A program made the position numbers and the translations under genes. Below are positions 1 to 10,702 of a stretch of DNA of 64,000 bases, one piece after another (positions within the stretch are counted from its first letter, which is position 1; every line of letters begins with the position of its first letter). The notes under the pieces are model-generated. The model saw only the letters and a list, made by a program, of their open reading frames with translations. It searched no databases and was not told the DNA's origin. The DNA comes from Euryodendron excelsum (Eukaryota > Streptophyta > Magnoliopsida > Ericales > Pentaphylacaceae). The stretch spans positions 37,381,001 to 37,445,000 of the forward strand of contig CM065388.1 of the NCBI GenBank assembly GCA_033060915.1. The letters run 5' to 3'.

Positions 1-454
1 GCCCTTCCGGACCACTTTGAGTATATTCTAGTAAGCTCGGTGCAAAATAACTGTTTTACCCCAAGTGAGCTGATTGCCTTTCTCAACCACACTGGCTCTG
101 GATATTAAACCAGCAATCTCCCGAAACATTTTTTATAGTGTTTCTAACCGTCAAGCCTTCTCACGGGTAACTCCGGGTCCATTCTGGTGTTTCTCTAGTT
201 CAAATAACTGTTTTGCCTCTGATAGGCCGGTCACCCATTTTCAATTATCCCAGTGCTGTTTCTTCAATCAATTACCTCCGGAACACTCTTTCAAGGGTTC
301 CTCTCCATTGCCAGCCTTCTAGAGCATTCTTGAACTATCCGGAGTCACTTCTAATGGAGCCAGACTAAAAATTGCATGATAGTTACTAGGACAGACACTC
401 AAATCTTCTGTTTTGCGTCATAAGGTTTACTACCTCAAAAGTTTCCCAAAGGGG

Positions 455-566
455 GTGGCACCACTAGCCAAAAAATGGCTTGCGTCACTCCTAGTGGTGC
501 CAAGCCTAAAAATACACTGGTGCCACTACAACAAGTGCCAGTTCTTGTTTCTATTGCTTATAAATA
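455..566 (+). promoter_or_regulatory. U3 inverted repeat and TATA box of E1 5' LTR
   Basis: GGCACCACTAG (457-467) is followed by its exact reverse complement CTAGTGGTGCC (491-501), then another GGTGCCACT, and then TATAAATA at 559-566. The same arrangement precedes the TATA box in the other LTRs of this family. I infer it is the core promoter of the element with an upstream dyad; protein binding to the dyad is unknown. Confidence 0.6.
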
Positions 567-1234
567 CAAATCTTTTTCTGCATAAAAAGGGTTGGAAAAC
601 TCAGTCCAGAAACTCTACCTCATTGAAAACAGAGCTCGAGTTCCCTCAAAACCTTAATTCTCTCAAGCCCCCTCAAACATTAGCCTCCATACACTCCAAT
701 CCTAGCTTTTATACACTCTATACATCCAAATACAAGCCTCCAAGCATCCATTGAAGATTAAGTGTTGCATCTTCAAAGCTCTTATGGTGAAGCAAACAAA
801 GCAAGCAAGGCAATCAAATCAAAATAAAGAGACAAGGTAGGTTTTTAATTAGTTTATGCAATTCCTCTTTTCTCTTCTCTCTCCTCACTCACTGAGGTTC
901 TCCTCTATTTTAATCCCCATCTTCTATCTCCTCTTCTTGCATGCTTGAAACAAGAGACTTTTTGGTTTATGCCTAAAAAGAATTGTTAACGGTCATCGTG
1001 TTGGGGGCTTTTTTCAAGTTCAACCTAAGACGGTGTGGGTCTGGCCCCCTTGATTATGTGGTGAAGCCTAACCTTGTATGTTCACATTCTTATTGCATTG
1101 AAATTGTCATGTTCATGCATTGCATTCACTATTACATTCAAAGTTATTTTCAAACTTGCATTCAAAGTTGTTTTAAAAATTGCATCAAAGTTTTCTTTCA
1201 AAACTTGTATTCAAAACCTCATTCTTTCAAACTT

Positions 1235-1650
1235 GTGTTCAAAACCATAATCCTAGGATGATTCTAGCCGTTCCATGGTTAGAGTTATTTTAAAAAAGTG
1301 TTATATTCAATGTGACCATGAAGGTCTATATTGGGGTTTTAAACCCTACTTGTTTTCAAAATCACAATTCTATGATGATTCCAACCATTCCATGGTTAGA
1401 GTTGTTTTAGGAAAGTGATACATTCAATGTGACTATCATGATTCATATTTCAAACCCTACTTGTTTTCAAAATTACAATTCTAAGATGATACTAGCCATT
1501 CAATGGTTAGGGTTGTTTTAGGAAAGTGTTACATTCAATGCAATCATCATGATCTATATTTTAAACCCTTGTTGTTGTCAAAATCACAACCCTCGAATGG
1601 TTATAATCTTTTCATGGTTATAATTTTTTTAGAAAAGTGAGATATGCATG
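1235..1650 (+). repeat. Four ~113-bp tandem repeats in LTR
   Basis: The phrase 'acaattctaagatgattctagcc...ccatggttagggttgttttagg' recurs at about 1240, 1357, 1467 and 1579, with spacing of 110-117 bp. The E1 3' LTR (12890-13300) has the same four units. The E3 LTR has two (59105-59290). The E2 LTRs carry them on the minus strand. Confidence 0.8.
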
Positions 1651-3322
1651 AGACTTGCAAAAGTCTATATTCAAACCCCTTTCTAAATTATTTTGCAAAT
1701 CTACTTTCTAAAAGCATCTTTTGAAATATCAACTTTCCAAAAACTTCTTATCTTGAGAGTCCAAGTCAAAACCTTAGAATCCATGATCAGGAAACCGTAA
1801 TTCCTTTTTTAAAATCATGGCTTCCTATTTTACCTCAAATCATTGGTTTCCAAAATTATTTTCTCATATAAAATCATAGGTTTTCAAAACCCCCTTTTTA
1901 CATAAAATTGTAGATTTCAAAAACTCAAACTTTTCAATTCCATGTCAAATTAAATCTTTTCCAAATAAGAAACAAAATAAAATCGTCTATTTTTTAAAAT
2001 AAAATCCAATCTTCAACTTTAGGAAATAGAGTTCAAATCTTTCCTAATTTCAAACTTCCAAATCTTTTCTAATTTCAAACTTTTCAAAATTCTGACTTTC
2101 TAAATTTCTTAACCTCCAAATCTTTCAAACTTCTAAATCTTTCCAAAAGTTCAATTTTTTTAAATTCAAATCTTTCCTAAAACGGAAACTTTTGTAAATG
2201 AACGTTCCCAAAAATAGAATTTCCTAAATGAAACTTTCCTAATTCGAAACTTTCTAAAATCAAACCTTTCTATTTCAAGAGCATGTTTCAACCCTAGGTT
2301 ACATAAGTCCTAGGATGTCTAAACCCTAGTTCAACCCTAACCCTAAGTTAGAAAGTTTCAACTCTTTTTCTAAAACTCGAGTCTAAAACTAAGATGGTTT
2401 TCAAGCTTCAATTCAAGTCAATGTAATTTCAAAGTTCAATACAAACTTTTCAAAACAAGTTCAAGTTCCATTTTAAGGTTCAATTTCAAATTTAAGTTTT
2501 ATTACAAAGTCAACTCCAAGTTTGATTTCAAATCAAAGTTGATTTTGAATCAAAGTTCAAATTAAACCCTTTTTAAGTCAAACTTTTCAAAGCCCACAAG
2601 TTGTCTTTTCAAATCAAACAAGACCCTAAAGTGTCTATTTTCAATTGGACCTCGAGTCTGAACTACGACTGACCTGGTTCCCAATAAAAGGATATGTAGG
2701 CAACCCTCATAGGTGCAGTCACAAGCTTTTTCAAGTTTCCAATTCCCCCAACCTCTCTCAAACTTCGAATCATCTCTTCAAATCTACTTTCATATCATGC
2801 ATCGTATAATTCTTTTCAAAGTGAATATAATTGGACATTAGATAATCGAAGATTCTAAACGAGTGAACCTAGGGTGAAAAGATATGTAGGTAACGCAAGG
2901 GCGGGATAGGGTGATTGCCTAGTACATCTTCCCTATACATAATCAACTTTCGAACCTAGAATCACTATTTTCAAATACCAAAATAGAGTTATTTTAAAAA
3001 AGGGCTTAAATCTTTCTAAAGATTACCAAACAACCTATTTTCTTAGAAAAAAAAAAAAAAACCATCTCTTGAGGAAGTTTTCCAAAACCTTTTCAAAAAC
3101 CCTATGTTTAATCTTCGGATTGCACTTAGTTTTAGGTGACATAACTCACCTTAACAAAGTTAGGTGGCAACTCTAAACCTTTTTCCAAAAGCCCTTATTC
3201 AAATAAATTTTTAATTCAAATCTAGTCGCACTCGCCCTTCTAGAAGGATGAGTTCTAATAAGAGAGTACCGTGTTTTTCTCACTTGTGTTTTCTTGAGTA
3301 CAAAAAATTGGGGAGTAATAGT

Positions 3323-3341
3323 TGGCACCTCCACTGGGGAC
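3323..3341 (+). other. E1 primer-binding site
   Basis: TGGCACCTCCACTGGGGAC starts two bases after the LTR end. Equivalent sites are TGGCGACTCTACTAGGGAC (E2, minus strand) and a mutated form in E3. The consensus TGGCGACTC-ACTGGGGA should pair with the 3' end of a host tRNA. Ogre-lineage elements are known to use tRNA-Arg; I have not matched this to a specific tRNA. Confidence 0.8.
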
Positions 3342-4444
3342 TGCTTAGAGGGTTAAGCCATTATCGTGTCTCTTTATCCTTCACTTATTTAGAGACTTCG
3401 ATTAATTGGTTAAATTCTATCCACTTCAAAATTTTCAAACTATGGAGGAAAGGGTGACTGCTTTACTTCCCTTTATCCTTGTCTATTCCTGTCGTTATAA
3501 TACTTGTGTAATGCTCATGCATGCATGCTTACTTTACCATTACACTCTCTCTCTTTGTACTCTCACATATATGTACATGCATTCAATATTCCATTTCAAG
3601 ACAAGAGTTTTAAAGTAACTCAAGTCACTGCATTTTTATGCAAATGATTAACCTATAGAGAGTGACACTAGGCTCACTCTCCCTTACATAAAACCTACTA
3701 AAATCCTAAGGGTTCCCAGGAAATCCCAAGAACTCCTGGCATGCATTTTAAGTCATCCTATAGAGAGAGGCCCCAATCCCTCTCCGCTCATGGAGATAAG
3801 ATACCAAGAAGAAAGGGGCAAATCCGAAATCAAGGTCTCTCACCGGCCTCCATCAAAAGAAGGCGAATCTGAAGACTCAAGAGTAGTTTAAGTTTTGAAT
3901 TGTAAAATAGACATGTGAAAGTCCCAAGAAAAATGTTCCCCCTCCCCCTATTACAATGTACCTCAATTACATGTATTCAAGCTCGAATTCAATGAATAAG
4001 TTATTACCCTTCCTTTGTTTCCATGTTTAAATGTATGAATATATAAATAATTCCAAACACAGGTATGGTATTTGCATACAGGGGTAACCCCTATCTCTAA
4101 AAAGTTAGCCAAATGCATAATGTTTAGTCTCCCTCTCAATTAGGGGCACCCCTAGGGCATGCATCACATAAAGTTTTCTAGATATTAAATACTAACTCAT
4201 GGCTTGTGTTCTTATTTTTCTTTCTCTTTCTTTTTTCTTCACAGACACAAGAGATCAAAAGCCAAGCCCGCATCTTTAGAGATTTCTTCGTGAAGGTCAC
4301 CACCTAAGGCTAAGATAGGAAGAAGTAGTTACATCATTTTAGATTAAAAAAGCATCCATAGAGCCACTCAATGCCCCACCGAGCCCGATCCCTAAGCAAG
4401 ACTAGACTAAAATACTAGAAGAAGTAAAAGGACTTGGGAAGAGA
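3342..4444 (+). other. E1 untranslated leader with one repeat module
   Basis: This is non-coding sequence between the primer-binding site and the gag remnant. It holds one copy of a module starting 'acaagagtt...aactcaagtca' (3601 to about 3870), with dyad-like 'gagagtgacac...cactctccctt'. The module is present twice in E3 (62237, 63003) and twice in E2 (minus strand, ending at 47236 and 46469). A second conserved block, 'tttgcatacaggggtaacccc', lies near 4073. Confidence 0.7.
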
Positions 4445-5690
4445 ATGACTAAAATGGAAGCAATGCTCTCTTTGCTCCTATCTTATGCAAGAATAATGAC
4501 CAATAAGCAGAAAGAGGAGCGCATTGTCCTCCGAAAAAGGACCAAGAGAGAAGACCGAGATTACATCTCGACCATTACCTACCAACAGCTTCGACAAGCT
4601 AATTATCTCATTTTGATACCTCCCAGGCATGTCTTCAATTGGACCCCAAATTATATAGTCCTAATCTATCATGTGAATACCATTCCAATTCACTTGGCTA
4701 TGTCACAGAAAATTGTCCCAAGTTGAAACACAAAACCCAAAACCTCCTCGATGACCAAGCCATTAACCCAGGTATCATTACACTAGAACTTGATCCTAGG
4801 CCTTTAGAAACATCTAGGACACCCTCCCGACCTAAGCAAGAAAATGGGAAAAACTTAGCTTTTACTAAACTTGCTTGCACACAAACCACAACCTATTATG
4901 GCCTCCTAGCAGTAGGATACTTGAAATCTATATCTTCTCGCCCTTTATCCAATCCCTTACCACCTTGCTTTAACTTGGCAGCAACTTGCAAATACCAATC
5001 GGGCTGCCAAGGGCATGATACTGAAGACTATTTCACCCTCAAGCATAAAATTCAAGACCTGATAGACAACAATACCATTGACATACTGCCGGCAAACCCT
5101 AGTCCAAATCCCAATATGACCACAAACCCTTTGTCAAACCACACTATCAACCTGATACTAGAAGACGAGGGAGAATTAGAAAAGATCATGGTTGAAGACT
5201 ATTACGATGGGGATTGGGAGACTAATGAAGAAAGAGATTGGGAGGAACGGTTATCACCATGTCTGGTTTCCATATATGACCTCAACAAATCTCAAGATGT
5301 TTCTGACTGGCCTGTTGACGAACCTGATAAGCAATTAGATCCCTCCTTCAGATGGGGTGATAGATCTAAGCTTGCTCTGATCAGTCATGATACATTGGAA
5401 GAAAATAAGGTACTCTCATGCCCTATTTATCTTTATGATCCAGGCAAGAGATAAGGCCAATGGGAGTTTCCACTTTTCTTCTTGCACTCGGAGGAGTAAT
5501 AGATTGGAACTGGATATGAGAACAAGGGATGGATTCCAGTAGAGTTAAAAATCCATTCAGAACCATTCGAGCTAAAAGTAGGCGAGCTAGCCAATCTGTT
5601 CATCGGAGAAGCCAAGGAGGCAATAAAGCAAAACAAGGAAGTCAAAGAGGTTGGTAACTGCACTGTCACCCCAACTCACCAAGAGCCTTG
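4445..5690 (+). pseudogene. E1 gag remnant (Ogre-like C-terminal part, frameshifted)
   Basis: Two overlapping frames (4445-4726 and 4639-5454) form one decayed gag C-terminus, with a frameshift near 4640. The first frame has a basic stretch followed by a Y-x-x-L-R-Q-A-N segment. The second has two zinc-knuckle-like motifs: CEYHSNSLGYVTENC and, about 120 residues later, CKYQSGCQGHDTEDY. Each is followed by L-K-H-K-x-Q-x-L-x-D, a pattern I know from Tat/Ogre Gag proteins. In the second motif the last Cys is Tyr. An acidic tail follows (E/D-rich, residues ~170-230 of the 271-residue frame). A third frame stays open to about 5690. The capsid part expected upstream is missing, and no protease, RT, RNase H or integrase follows, so E1 cannot transpose alone. 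Confidence 0.7.
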
Positions 5691-7486
5691 AAAGAAGCGC
5701 CGGCCTACCTTACCTGGTCTGGTGATCCAAATGATGGATGGGGCATTGAAGACATTGGCATCGTTCCAAAGCCGTATTAGGAGGGTTCTTCCAAAAGCGT
5801 ACAAGAGAAGGGTGTTCTCACCCACTTTTGTTTTATCCCTTTTACTTTTTGTCTTTAAATTTATGTCTACATTTTTATTTTATAAAAGAAAAAAAGAAGA
5901 ACCTGACTTGAAGGATGTGATAGCATGAATTAACCACTTGCCGAATGGTCAAACTTCAGAAGAGAGAGAAGATGAGAGTGAATGAGGACACCACCCAAAA
6001 GGGAACACTTACAAGGCACTGAAGCTAGACGATGAGCAGCCAAACTATCAAAAGAAAGAGGAGCCATCTTCCAATTTCCTAAAAAAAAAAATTTTGTATA
6101 TCCCCCTTTCTCAACCCACTAGTGCCACACGGAAAGCAAAAGATTTCGAAACCATCCCCCCACACTGGGGCAAACAGGTAGCAATAGACTCGGCAAAGAA
6201 CGATCATTTTCCTCCACTCAAAGCGTCAAGCCAAAGCAACATAAAGGCTCTATGGATCAAGCAGTCTGACTCAAAATGAAGAAAGACCCTCATTTCATTT
6301 CCCATACAGTTAACAAAGCAACCTTTGTCAAACCTATTGAGCCAGTTATGTTTCTTTCCAAGCCCCAACCTAGTGTTCATCGCCCACAACGGGTTAGAAT
6401 AAAGTACTAAAAATAATGGCCAAGTAAGAAGGATCATAGAAATGACCGCCTCAAGCAAAAAAAAAAAAAACCTCATTCAATAAGTGAACAAGCAAGCCAA
6501 AAGAAGAAACAGTTCACCCTATGCTATCTTATAGGGCATGCAATGCTTAAAAGGGCATAAAGGAAATATAAAAGGTGATTCTAGGCAATAAAAAATCCAG
6601 TAGAAGTAATAGGTTCGAGCATTTACCTTTCCTTGTAAAAAAAACCAAAAACCATGACCTACATTACAACCCTATTAAAGTCATCTCCAATTGAAAAAGA
6701 TTGTTTGATCTAAATGAGCCTGACGTGTTGTTGAGGCAAAAGAAGGATACTAGGGGACAAAAACTTGTTAGAAGACCTACTTAGGATGATGCAGATCTAA
6801 ACCCTACTGAAAGCAACATTAAATTTGAGCCTGCATATCCCATTTGATTCTCAAAACCTCATAACCTAGCCTACATTACGGTTCTAAAGCAAAGCCTCCT
6901 CAGATTGAAAGATTAGCTGCCTATCGCTCTGCCAAACTTCGTATAAGTCATTGTTTAAGCCTCCAAGGGTTGAGAGTTCAAGCTAAATAATCCCAGACAC
7001 CAACCCAAGTAAGAAATCAAAGGTGACCAGAACGATGAAAAAGGTACGAAATGCTATCACCATCCAATCAAGGTAATGTTGAATCGGAGGAGAGGTCAAA
7101 CCCCTAGAAAAGAAAAAGTTGTCATTCCAAGAATACAGAGCTAGACAACACCCTGAATGTGTTTGTTTGTAACCCATCCATCATGTTATGTCACCCCTAA
7201 CATGTGTTTGCATTTTTATAAAATTTCGGCATGAACTGCGCATACATAGGACATAGCTCCCTGTAGAAACAAAAGTCACCAAAATTTTCAATATCATATG
7301 CTATGCATCATCAACTTTATTTTAATCCTAACATCTATCCCTATTCATGCATTCATACATGTATCTAGATGTTTAAATTATGAATATCAATTCTATTTGA
7401 AGGTTACAAATAAATTGCCTGACAAGAATCAAACTCTTATCTTGGTCCAAGACGTAGTGTGAAAGGAAAGTGGGGCCTATGACAAG
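5691..7486 (+). other. E1 post-pol-like untranslated region with repeat modules
   Basis: There is no credible ORF here. The segment matches the sequence after integrase in E0 (53784-55050) and minus-strand sequence in E2 (43730-45400). Shared markers are 'acaaygggtyaraataaag', 'ggctctatggaycaagc' and the recurring 'catgacctagcctacattayggtcc'. The last occurs here near 6655 and 6860. In E1 this region directly follows the gag remnant, so the whole pol block has been lost. Confidence 0.6.
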
Positions 7487-7755
7487 GGGCATGCATTAAG
7501 GGTCAAACTCAATGTCCAAATCAAAATCTCCAAACCCTGGCTCGGGAAGAGGGGGACTGACTACTGGAAGCATTGGCATCCTACAAAGAGGAAAAACTCG
7601 AATCAACAAAGTAGATAGACAAGTAAACAAAGCAACAATCAAAGGGAGAAGACAGTGTACCCCGTACACCATTTGATCATATCAGACCTCCTACCTTGAA
7701 GATAGGTAGCCCATGCCATAAAAATTCGTGGAAACCTCTTACCATCCATGATAAC

Positions 7756-8569
7756 TGATACGAACCCCGCCAACAATGTGACGAAACCCGACACCAAATC
7801 TGGAAAACAAGACCAAAGAACCTACAAGCTTGAAGGAAACCGCGACCCGTTGCTTAGCAAAGCAAGAACCTTGGTATGGTGAAAACGCCACAAACGGGAA
7901 TGGATGATCCGTTTGATAAGTCTAGTTTGAACGCCACAAGGAATCCCTTGATAAGTTCGAATTAGTTCTTCAAGAAGCTCAAGAAGAATATAGAAAACTC
8001 ACAAAATATTCATTGATTTTGAATTTTACAACCAAGAGCCTTTTTATAGGCTTACATGATAAGATCTCTAGAATATTCTAATCTTTGGAGATTTCCTTAA
8101 TTACTTCCTAGCCAATACAATCTTCCAAATCTGGTATTTTCCCAAATCTGCTCACATTCCAAATCTGATCCAAATCAATATAAATCAAATCCTTTCCAAA
8201 ACCAAACCAAATCAAGGAAATTCAAATTCAAATTTCAAATTCAAATCTCCATCTGATTTATTGCTAATCAATTAAGCCACATCAGATTGTGAGCCCACTT
8301 GGACGTACATGACTTAGTGAAATACGTCCACATCTGATTGGGACCTCCCTTGCACGTGTATGGTGGATTGGTTCTCTCCCGGATCAAATTTGAGTAGCAA
8401 AACCAAGCTTTGTTCACTCTCGGTGGTGAGCATGTTTTCTCCTTGTTGTAGAACTCTTCGGACTAGGTTATTCATCTCTTCTTTGAATCTCTTAGCTCGT
8501 GCCCTCGTCACCGGACCAATTGGAACTTGAACCGGTCCATGAGTCTTGATAGCCTTGATGTCCTCATCA
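7756..8569 (-). mobile_element. Solo LTR of a Ty3/gypsy element with ATAAC target duplication
   Basis: On the plus strand the insert runs from TGATACGAAC to CCTCATCA (TG...CA, 814 bp). ATAAC flanks it on both sides (7751-7755 and 8570-8574), a perfect 5-bp duplication. The E1 antisense ORF continues directly across it. On the minus strand it begins with an open frame (to 8314) containing G-P-V-T-R-A-R-A-K-R-F-K-E. That motif is known from the C-terminus of gypsy polyproteins, so the parent pol ORF probably ran into its 3' LTR. A TATAAAAAG box follows (8040-8048, minus). Confidence 0.88.
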
Positions 8570-8622
8570 ATAACTCTCTGGGACCTTTCTAAAAAATGTT
8601 TATGGTCAAGCTCGGGATACAA
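8314..8622 (-). CDS. Chimeric open frame: antisense ORF fused to gypsy LTR-encoded tail
   Basis: This frame has 102 residues. The first ~16 (M-Y-P-E-L-D-H...R-S-Q-R-V-I) come from the DUF7745-like antisense ORF. From about D-E-D-I onward it is encoded by the U3 of the solo LTR and carries the P-V-T-R-A-R-A-K-R-F-K-E signature of gypsy polyprotein tails. The fusion was made by insertion in a compatible frame. No start context or promoter argues that it is translated, so I regard it as an accidental fusion. Confidence 0.3.
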   Translation of the reverse strand: MYPELDHKHFLERSQRVIDEDIKAIKTHGPVQVPIGPVTRARAKRFKEEMNNLVRRVLQQGENMLTTESEQSLVLLLKFDPGENQSTIHVQGRSQSDVDVFH

Positions 8623-9479
8623 TGCATGCTAAAATAAGGGAGCAGCAAACAAATGTCCGATCGCCTAAAGCTGAAAAAATGCAACACACCCCTGAAAACA
8701 AACATCAACACCCTACTGGAATCAGGAAAAGCTAATATAGGTCTCCCCTACAACCATAGGAGGATATGATCGACCTCCTCAAATTCTGGCAAGCAATGCG
8801 TATAATCGAAAGTCAATTAGCCCATCCCCCCTAGAGAACACCAAGAAGCTCAAGAGGAGTAAAGCCAGGGCCACTATACCAGCGACTAACCAATCCTGAG
8901 AAGAATGCCAATCACCTAGATGAGTTGTCATACATGCCACAAACTCAAAGTGGGAAAACAGAAACTCTATTGGAACATAAGGAAATTGGGGCAGAAGGTC
9001 AAAGGTGAGAACTACCCGTCGAAGTCCAAGTTGAATCGAGACAACTGAGATGTAACCATCAACAAAGATAGGTCCCATAATATCAGCTGAATCATCCCGA
9101 AAACTAATGAGAAAACCATACTCATGAGGAGTAGGAGTTAACTCACATTTCTCAAAATAGAAAAGACACAAGTTCAACTGCCCGAAAGAAATCACTACTT
9201 TTATAAATCCCAGAATGAGTCGCATAAATAGGAGCGAAGCAATACGACCAAAAGTCCTGTGGAAGATGTCTTGTTTATCTGAAGAATATCCGTCATACTA
9301 GGCTCTCAATCGGCTCAACATAGCGTCTACCATCCGGAAAGTCAAATCAAGGTAAAGGTATCAATGTATAATATATACAACTTAAAAGGAAGAAAGGTAC
9401 CAAAAAAGAGAGAAAGAAAAGGATAAAATGACACAAATCATGTTCCCTCACCCCCGCAAAGTCTACTATATCGTATTCC

Positions 9480-10630
9480 TCAACATTTAGATTTCCTAAA
9501 TGTTTCCCTCCAAAAGTTTATTACAAAATCAATTCCTAAGGTTTATTAACCTTCCCTTTCAAACTTATTTCAAAATAAAAATTCAAAGTCAATTTCAAAA
9601 TTAAATTTCAAAATTTTACTCAAAATCTATTTCACAGGTTTTTATCTATTTCTATGCTTTGTTCAAAATCCATTTCAAAAGTTCATTCAATTTTTCCTCA
9701 AAAGTTTTATTCAAAATCAATTTTCAAAGGTTTCTAAACTTTTTCTCCAAAAGTTTAGTTCAAAATAAAAAACTACAGTCAATTACGAAATCAAATTTCA
9801 AAGTTCAATTCAAAGTCAATTTTCAAAGGTTTCTAAACTTTTCCTTTAAAATTTTTATCAATTCCTAGGTTTTCTAAAACTTGTCCTTTAAAAAGCCTTA
9901 TTCAAGATCCATTTCCAAATATTTTCCTTCAAAAGTTTATTCAAAATCCAATTCAAAGATTTTCTAAACCTTTCCTTTTAAAGGTTTTAATTCCAAATCG
10001 AGTTTTAAGGTTTTCCAAACTTGCCATTCAAAATTTTTTGTCAATTTCTAAGTTTCTTTGAACTTTCTCCTCAAAAGTTTTATTTAAAATCCATTGGAAG
10101 ATTTTCTAAACTTTTTCCTTTGCAAGTTTTAATTCCAAGTTCCATCCGAGTTTTTCAGGATCTTCTCATCTAAAAAGACCTCACTCCAAAGGTTTTCTTA
10201 ACTTTTTCCTTCAAAAAGTTTGATTTAAAAAATACCCTTCTAGGTTTTCTAACTTCATCTTTCAAAAAGTATAACTTCAAAAACACTCCCCTATTTTTTA
10301 ATGTTTTTTCCTTCAAAAAGTTTAATCTCAAAAGCAATTCTTGAGTTTTCCAAGCTTCATCCTTCAAAAGCTCCGTTCTTAAAAATGTTCCAAAGGTTTT
10401 CAAAATTCTTCCTTAAAAAGTTTCATTCTCAAAAACATTTCATAGGTTTCCTAAGCTTTTTCCTTCAAAAGCCCCGTTTTCAAATTTTTTGGGTTCTCAA
10501 GCTTTGGCCTTAAAAAGCCTCTTTCCAAAAATTTTAGGTTTTTTCAAGCTTTTGCCTCAAAAAGGTTATTTTCAATAGTTTTCAAACTTTTTCCTCAAAA
10601 GTTTCATTTCAAGTTTCAAAGGTTTTCCAA
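9480..10630 (+). repeat. ~50-bp degenerate tandem array in E1 3' region
   Basis: A phrase like 'ggttttctaaactttttccttcaaaaagttt' recurs with ~50-bp spacing, for example at about 10207, 10257, 10311, 10361, 10409, 10460 and 10507. The pattern reaches back to about 9480 in more degenerate form. The small ORFs inside (such as 9659-9868 and 10170-10403) are products of the repeat. Confidence 0.7.
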
Positions 10631-10683
10631 ACCCTTCTAATATGGGATCCTTACTCTATCGTTTTTTGTTTCGACAAGCAAAC

Positions 10684-10702
10684 ATAGAAAAAGAAGGGTA
10701 AT
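10684..10702 (+). other. E1 polypurine tract
   Basis: The purine-rich run ATAGAAAAAGAAGGGTAAT lies directly before the 3' LTR. E2 has the equivalent AAAAAGAGGGGCAGT before its own LTR (minus strand, 39788-39802). It is the expected primer site for plus-strand DNA synthesis. Confidence 0.7.

Larger units (their letters stand above)
1..3320 (+). mobile_element. E1 5' LTR, left-truncated by the window (Tat/Ogre-type)
   Basis: This is the right-hand ~3.3 kb of a giant LTR. It matches, block for block, the later part of the LTRs at 10703-15017 and 56808-61399 and the reverse complement of 48044-52254. Visible parts in order are U3 with the repeated phrase about 'actggctctgg...accag', an inverted repeat, a TATA box at 559-566, a transcribed part with four ~113-bp repeats, a long TTTC/CAAA-rich U5, and an end at 3320 just before a primer-binding site. 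About 1 kb of U3 is outside the window, judged from the copy at 56808. Small ORFs here (for example 74-322 and 983-1261) are not conserved between copies and I do not regard them as genes. Confidence 0.88.
7487..9300 (-). pseudogene. E1 antisense ORF (DUF7745-like), broken by a solo LTR
   Basis: The coding direction is opposite to the element. Reading leftwards from about 9300: L-S-R-L-R-A-W, then the 148-residue frame 9225-8779 with E-L-T-P-T-P-H-E-Y-G, L-P-Q-F-P-Y-V-P-I-E and G-D-W-H-S-S-Q-D-W, then S-Q-R-V-I-D-E-D at 8575-8622. It resumes beyond the solo LTR with G-K-R-F-P-R-I near 7735 and ends near 7490 in an acidic tail. The same order occurs in E2 at 41812-43289, again antisense to its element. 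The early W, the (x)-L-T-P-T-x-E-E-Y-like motif and a later W-G-I segment recall plant DUF7745 proteins, which are often encoded next to Tat-type elements. The function is unknown. Stops, frameshifts, the LTR insertion and an internal deletion make it a pseudogene. Confidence 0.62.

Noticed and set aside
413..1261. ORFs of 113 and 92 codons in the E1 LTR
   Set aside because: The frames are not kept in the homologous LTRs at 12200-12920 and 58240-59100; they reflect repeat composition.
2326..2346. Telomere-like CCCTAACCCTAA
   Set aside because: Only two units occur, inside a CAAA/CCTA-rich LTR; the other LTR copies have degenerate versions.
9659..10513. Lys/Phe-rich ORFs on both strands
   Set aside because: They are translations of a ~50-bp AT-rich tandem array.
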